Below are positions 5,876-7,003 of a stretch of 7,003 nucleotides of DNA, piece after piece. How positions within the stretch are numbered: position 1 is the first letter of the stretch; each line of letters begins with the position of its first letter. The notes below the pieces were generated by a model. That model did not search any database. It saw nothing but the letters and a program-made list of their open reading frames with translations, and was not told where the DNA came from. The translations under genes were made by a program, and so were the position numbers. This DNA comes from an uncultured Gemmatimonadota bacterium (GTDB lineage: Bacteria; Gemmatimonadota; Gemmatimonadetes; Gemmatimonadales; Gemmatimonadaceae): the NCBI GenBank assembly GCA_903906325.1, contig CAIVJV010000080.1:1-7003 (forward strand), in the 5' to 3' direction.

Positions 5876-7003
5876 ATGCCCACCTCTCTCCGCCGGTCCG
5901 CCCCCACGCTGCTCGTCCTCCTCCTCGTCGGCCGTGTCCTCGCGGCGCAATCGCCGGTCCGTCTCCTCGAGGACCGCGAGCGACCGGCCCTGGTGGTCCT
6001 CCTCACGGTCGATCAGCTCCGCCCGGAGTACCTCGAACGCTGGCACAGCCAGCTGAAAGGTGGGCTCCGACGCGTGGTCGATGGTGGGGCCTTCTATCGG
6101 GACGGGTTCCAGGACCACGCCAACACCGAGACCGCACCAGGCCACGCGTCCACGCTGTCCGGGCGCTTCCCGTACTCGACGGGGATCGCGAGCAATTCGG
6201 CCGGGGTCAACACCAGTGCCTCGCCGCTCGTCGGCTCCGACGGGACGGGCGCCTCTCCCTTCCGGTTCAAGGGGACGACCCTCGCCGATTGGATGACCAC
6301 ATCGGACGACCGGACCCGCGTCCTCTCGGTCTCTCGGAAGGACCGCGGGGCGATCCTCCCGATCGGGAGAGGCCAGCATCCGGTCTTCTGGTACGCGCCC
6401 GCCTCGGGACGGTTCGTGACGAGCACCTATTACGCCGACGCCCTCCCCGCGTGGGTCGAGCGGTTCAACGCCGAGGAGCGTGTGGTGAGCCGGTACGCCG
6501 GCAAGAGTTGGTCGTTGCTGCTCCCGTCATATGAGTACCCGGAGCCTGACGAGAGTCCGGGCGAGCTCCGGAGTGAGGAGCCGCTCTTCCCCCATGAGAT
6601 GCCATCTGATCCGATGCGGGCGAACAATCTCGTCATCACCTTCCCGTTCATGGACGAACTCACCCTCGACTTCGCCTGGCGCGGGGTGCGTGCGATGGAT
6701 CTCGGGGCCGGTCCCCAGACCGACTTGCTCGCGATCTCGTTGTCGACGATGGACGCGATCGGGCATCGCTGGGGGCCGGACAGTCGGGAGGTCCACGATC
6801 AGGTCCTTCGCCTCGATCGGGCCCTCGGGGTCTTCCTGGACAGCCTCGTCGCGCTGCGAGGCGCCGATCGGATCGTCCTCGCCCTGACCGCGGACCACGG
6901 GGTGGCGCCGATCCCGGAGACCCGGTCGAGCTTCGGTGACAATCGCAAGGCGATGCGTGTGATGCCGGAGGCCTTCGACCAGGCGAAGGAGGTCCTCGCC
7001 ACC
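5876..7003 (+). CDS. Exported PafA-type alkaline phosphatase, 3'-truncated by window
   Basis: The frame is open from ATG 5876 to the window end: 376 residues of a family usually about 540 long. A Sec signal peptide is clear (SLRRS, hydrophobic 11-19, likely cut near Ala23/Ala24 before QS). Alkaline phosphatase-superfamily active-site residues appear in order: metal ligand Asp46 in TVDQLRPEYL; nucleophile Thr86 in TETAPGHAST; Asn107; Lys155 and Arg157 in RKDRGAILPIG; Asp293 and His297 in MDAIGHRWGPDS; Asp340 and His341 in TADHG. Spacings agree with my recollection of Elizabethkingia PafA (Asp38, Thr79, Asn100, Lys162/Arg164, Asp305/His309, Asp352/His353). The Lys/Arg pair marks the phosphomonoesterase branch rather than NPP-type diesterases. 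The last metal-binding His would lie beyond the window. The enzyme would release phosphate from organic phosphoesters in the periplasm or outside the cell, using two zinc ions. It is divergent from the CotH-like gene. No Pho box was recognised, so phosphate control is unproven. Confidence 0.88.
   Translation, partial: MPTSLRRSAPTLLVLLLVGRVLAAQSPVRLLEDRERPALVVLLTVDQLRPEYLERWHSQLKGGLRRVVDGGAFYRDGFQDHANTETAPGHASTLSGRFPYSTGIASNSAGVNTSASPLVGSDGTGASPFRFKGTTLADWMTTSDDRTRVLSVSRKDRGAILPIGRGQHPVFWYAPASGRFVTSTYYADALPAWVERFNAEERVVSRYAGKSWSLLLPSYEYPEPDESPGELRSEEPLFPHEMPSDPMRANNLVITFPFMDELTLDFAWRGVRAMDLGAGPQTDLLAISLSTMDAIGHRWGPDSREVHDQVLRLDRALGVFLDSLVALRGADRIVLALTADHGVAPIPETRSSFGDNRKAMRVMPEAFDQAKEVLAT

Noticed and set aside
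5632..6534. 300-codon open frame on the plus strand
   Set aside because: It overlaps the start of the CotH-like gene on the other strand and the phosphatase in another frame. It is Arg/Pro-rich, while the phosphatase frame has a full set of active-site residues.
1..7003. tRNA, rRNA, riboswitch, CRISPR array, insertion sequence or att site
   Set aside because: The sequence is nearly all coding. The gaps (9, 52-58 and 101 bp) are too short for most of these, and no direct-repeat array, terminal inverted repeat, transposase motif or tRNA-like cloverleaf was found.

Overview
The window is GC-rich (roughly 68-70% G+C), densely packed and almost wholly coding. It carries no mobile element, CRISPR array or RNA gene that I can see. 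Base composition, codon use and two exported proteins suggest a free-living, high-GC, diderm-type bacterium. A Gemmatimonadota-like lineage would fit, but that is only an impression from gene content.

Layout from left to right. (1) Bases 1-414 (+) hold the 3' part of a DinB-superfamily four-helix-bundle protein. (2) Bases 424-2925 (+) hold a long-form U32 'peptidase' of the RlhA/YdcP type with a DUF3656-like middle; such proteins are now known to act in RNA hydroxylation. (3) Bases 2984-4786 (+) hold a RecQ-family DNA helicase whose Cys4 zinc motif lies at the extreme C-terminus. (4) Bases 4719-5774 (-) hold an exported protein with a CotH-like atypical-kinase pattern, convergent with recQ and overlapping its 3' end by 68 bp. 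(5) Bases 5876-7003 (+), cut by the window end, hold an exported PafA-type alkaline phosphatase, divergent from gene 4 across a 101-bp spacer containing a run of nine G.

The first three genes point the same way but form no obvious pathway: a DinB-fold enzyme, an RNA-modification enzyme and a repair helicase. The divergent pair is more suggestive: a putative exported kinase-fold protein and an exported phosphomonoesterase share one short control region.

The most unusual signal is regulatory. All three complete plus-strand starts (424, 2984, 5876) have a TANNNT hexamer at exactly -12 to -7 from the A of the ATG and a poor or absent Shine-Dalgarno sequence. This is the register expected of a -10 box driving a leaderless transcript. 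Apart from that, most of the window looks like ordinary chromosomal housekeeping, and I found no convincing multi-gene novel system.
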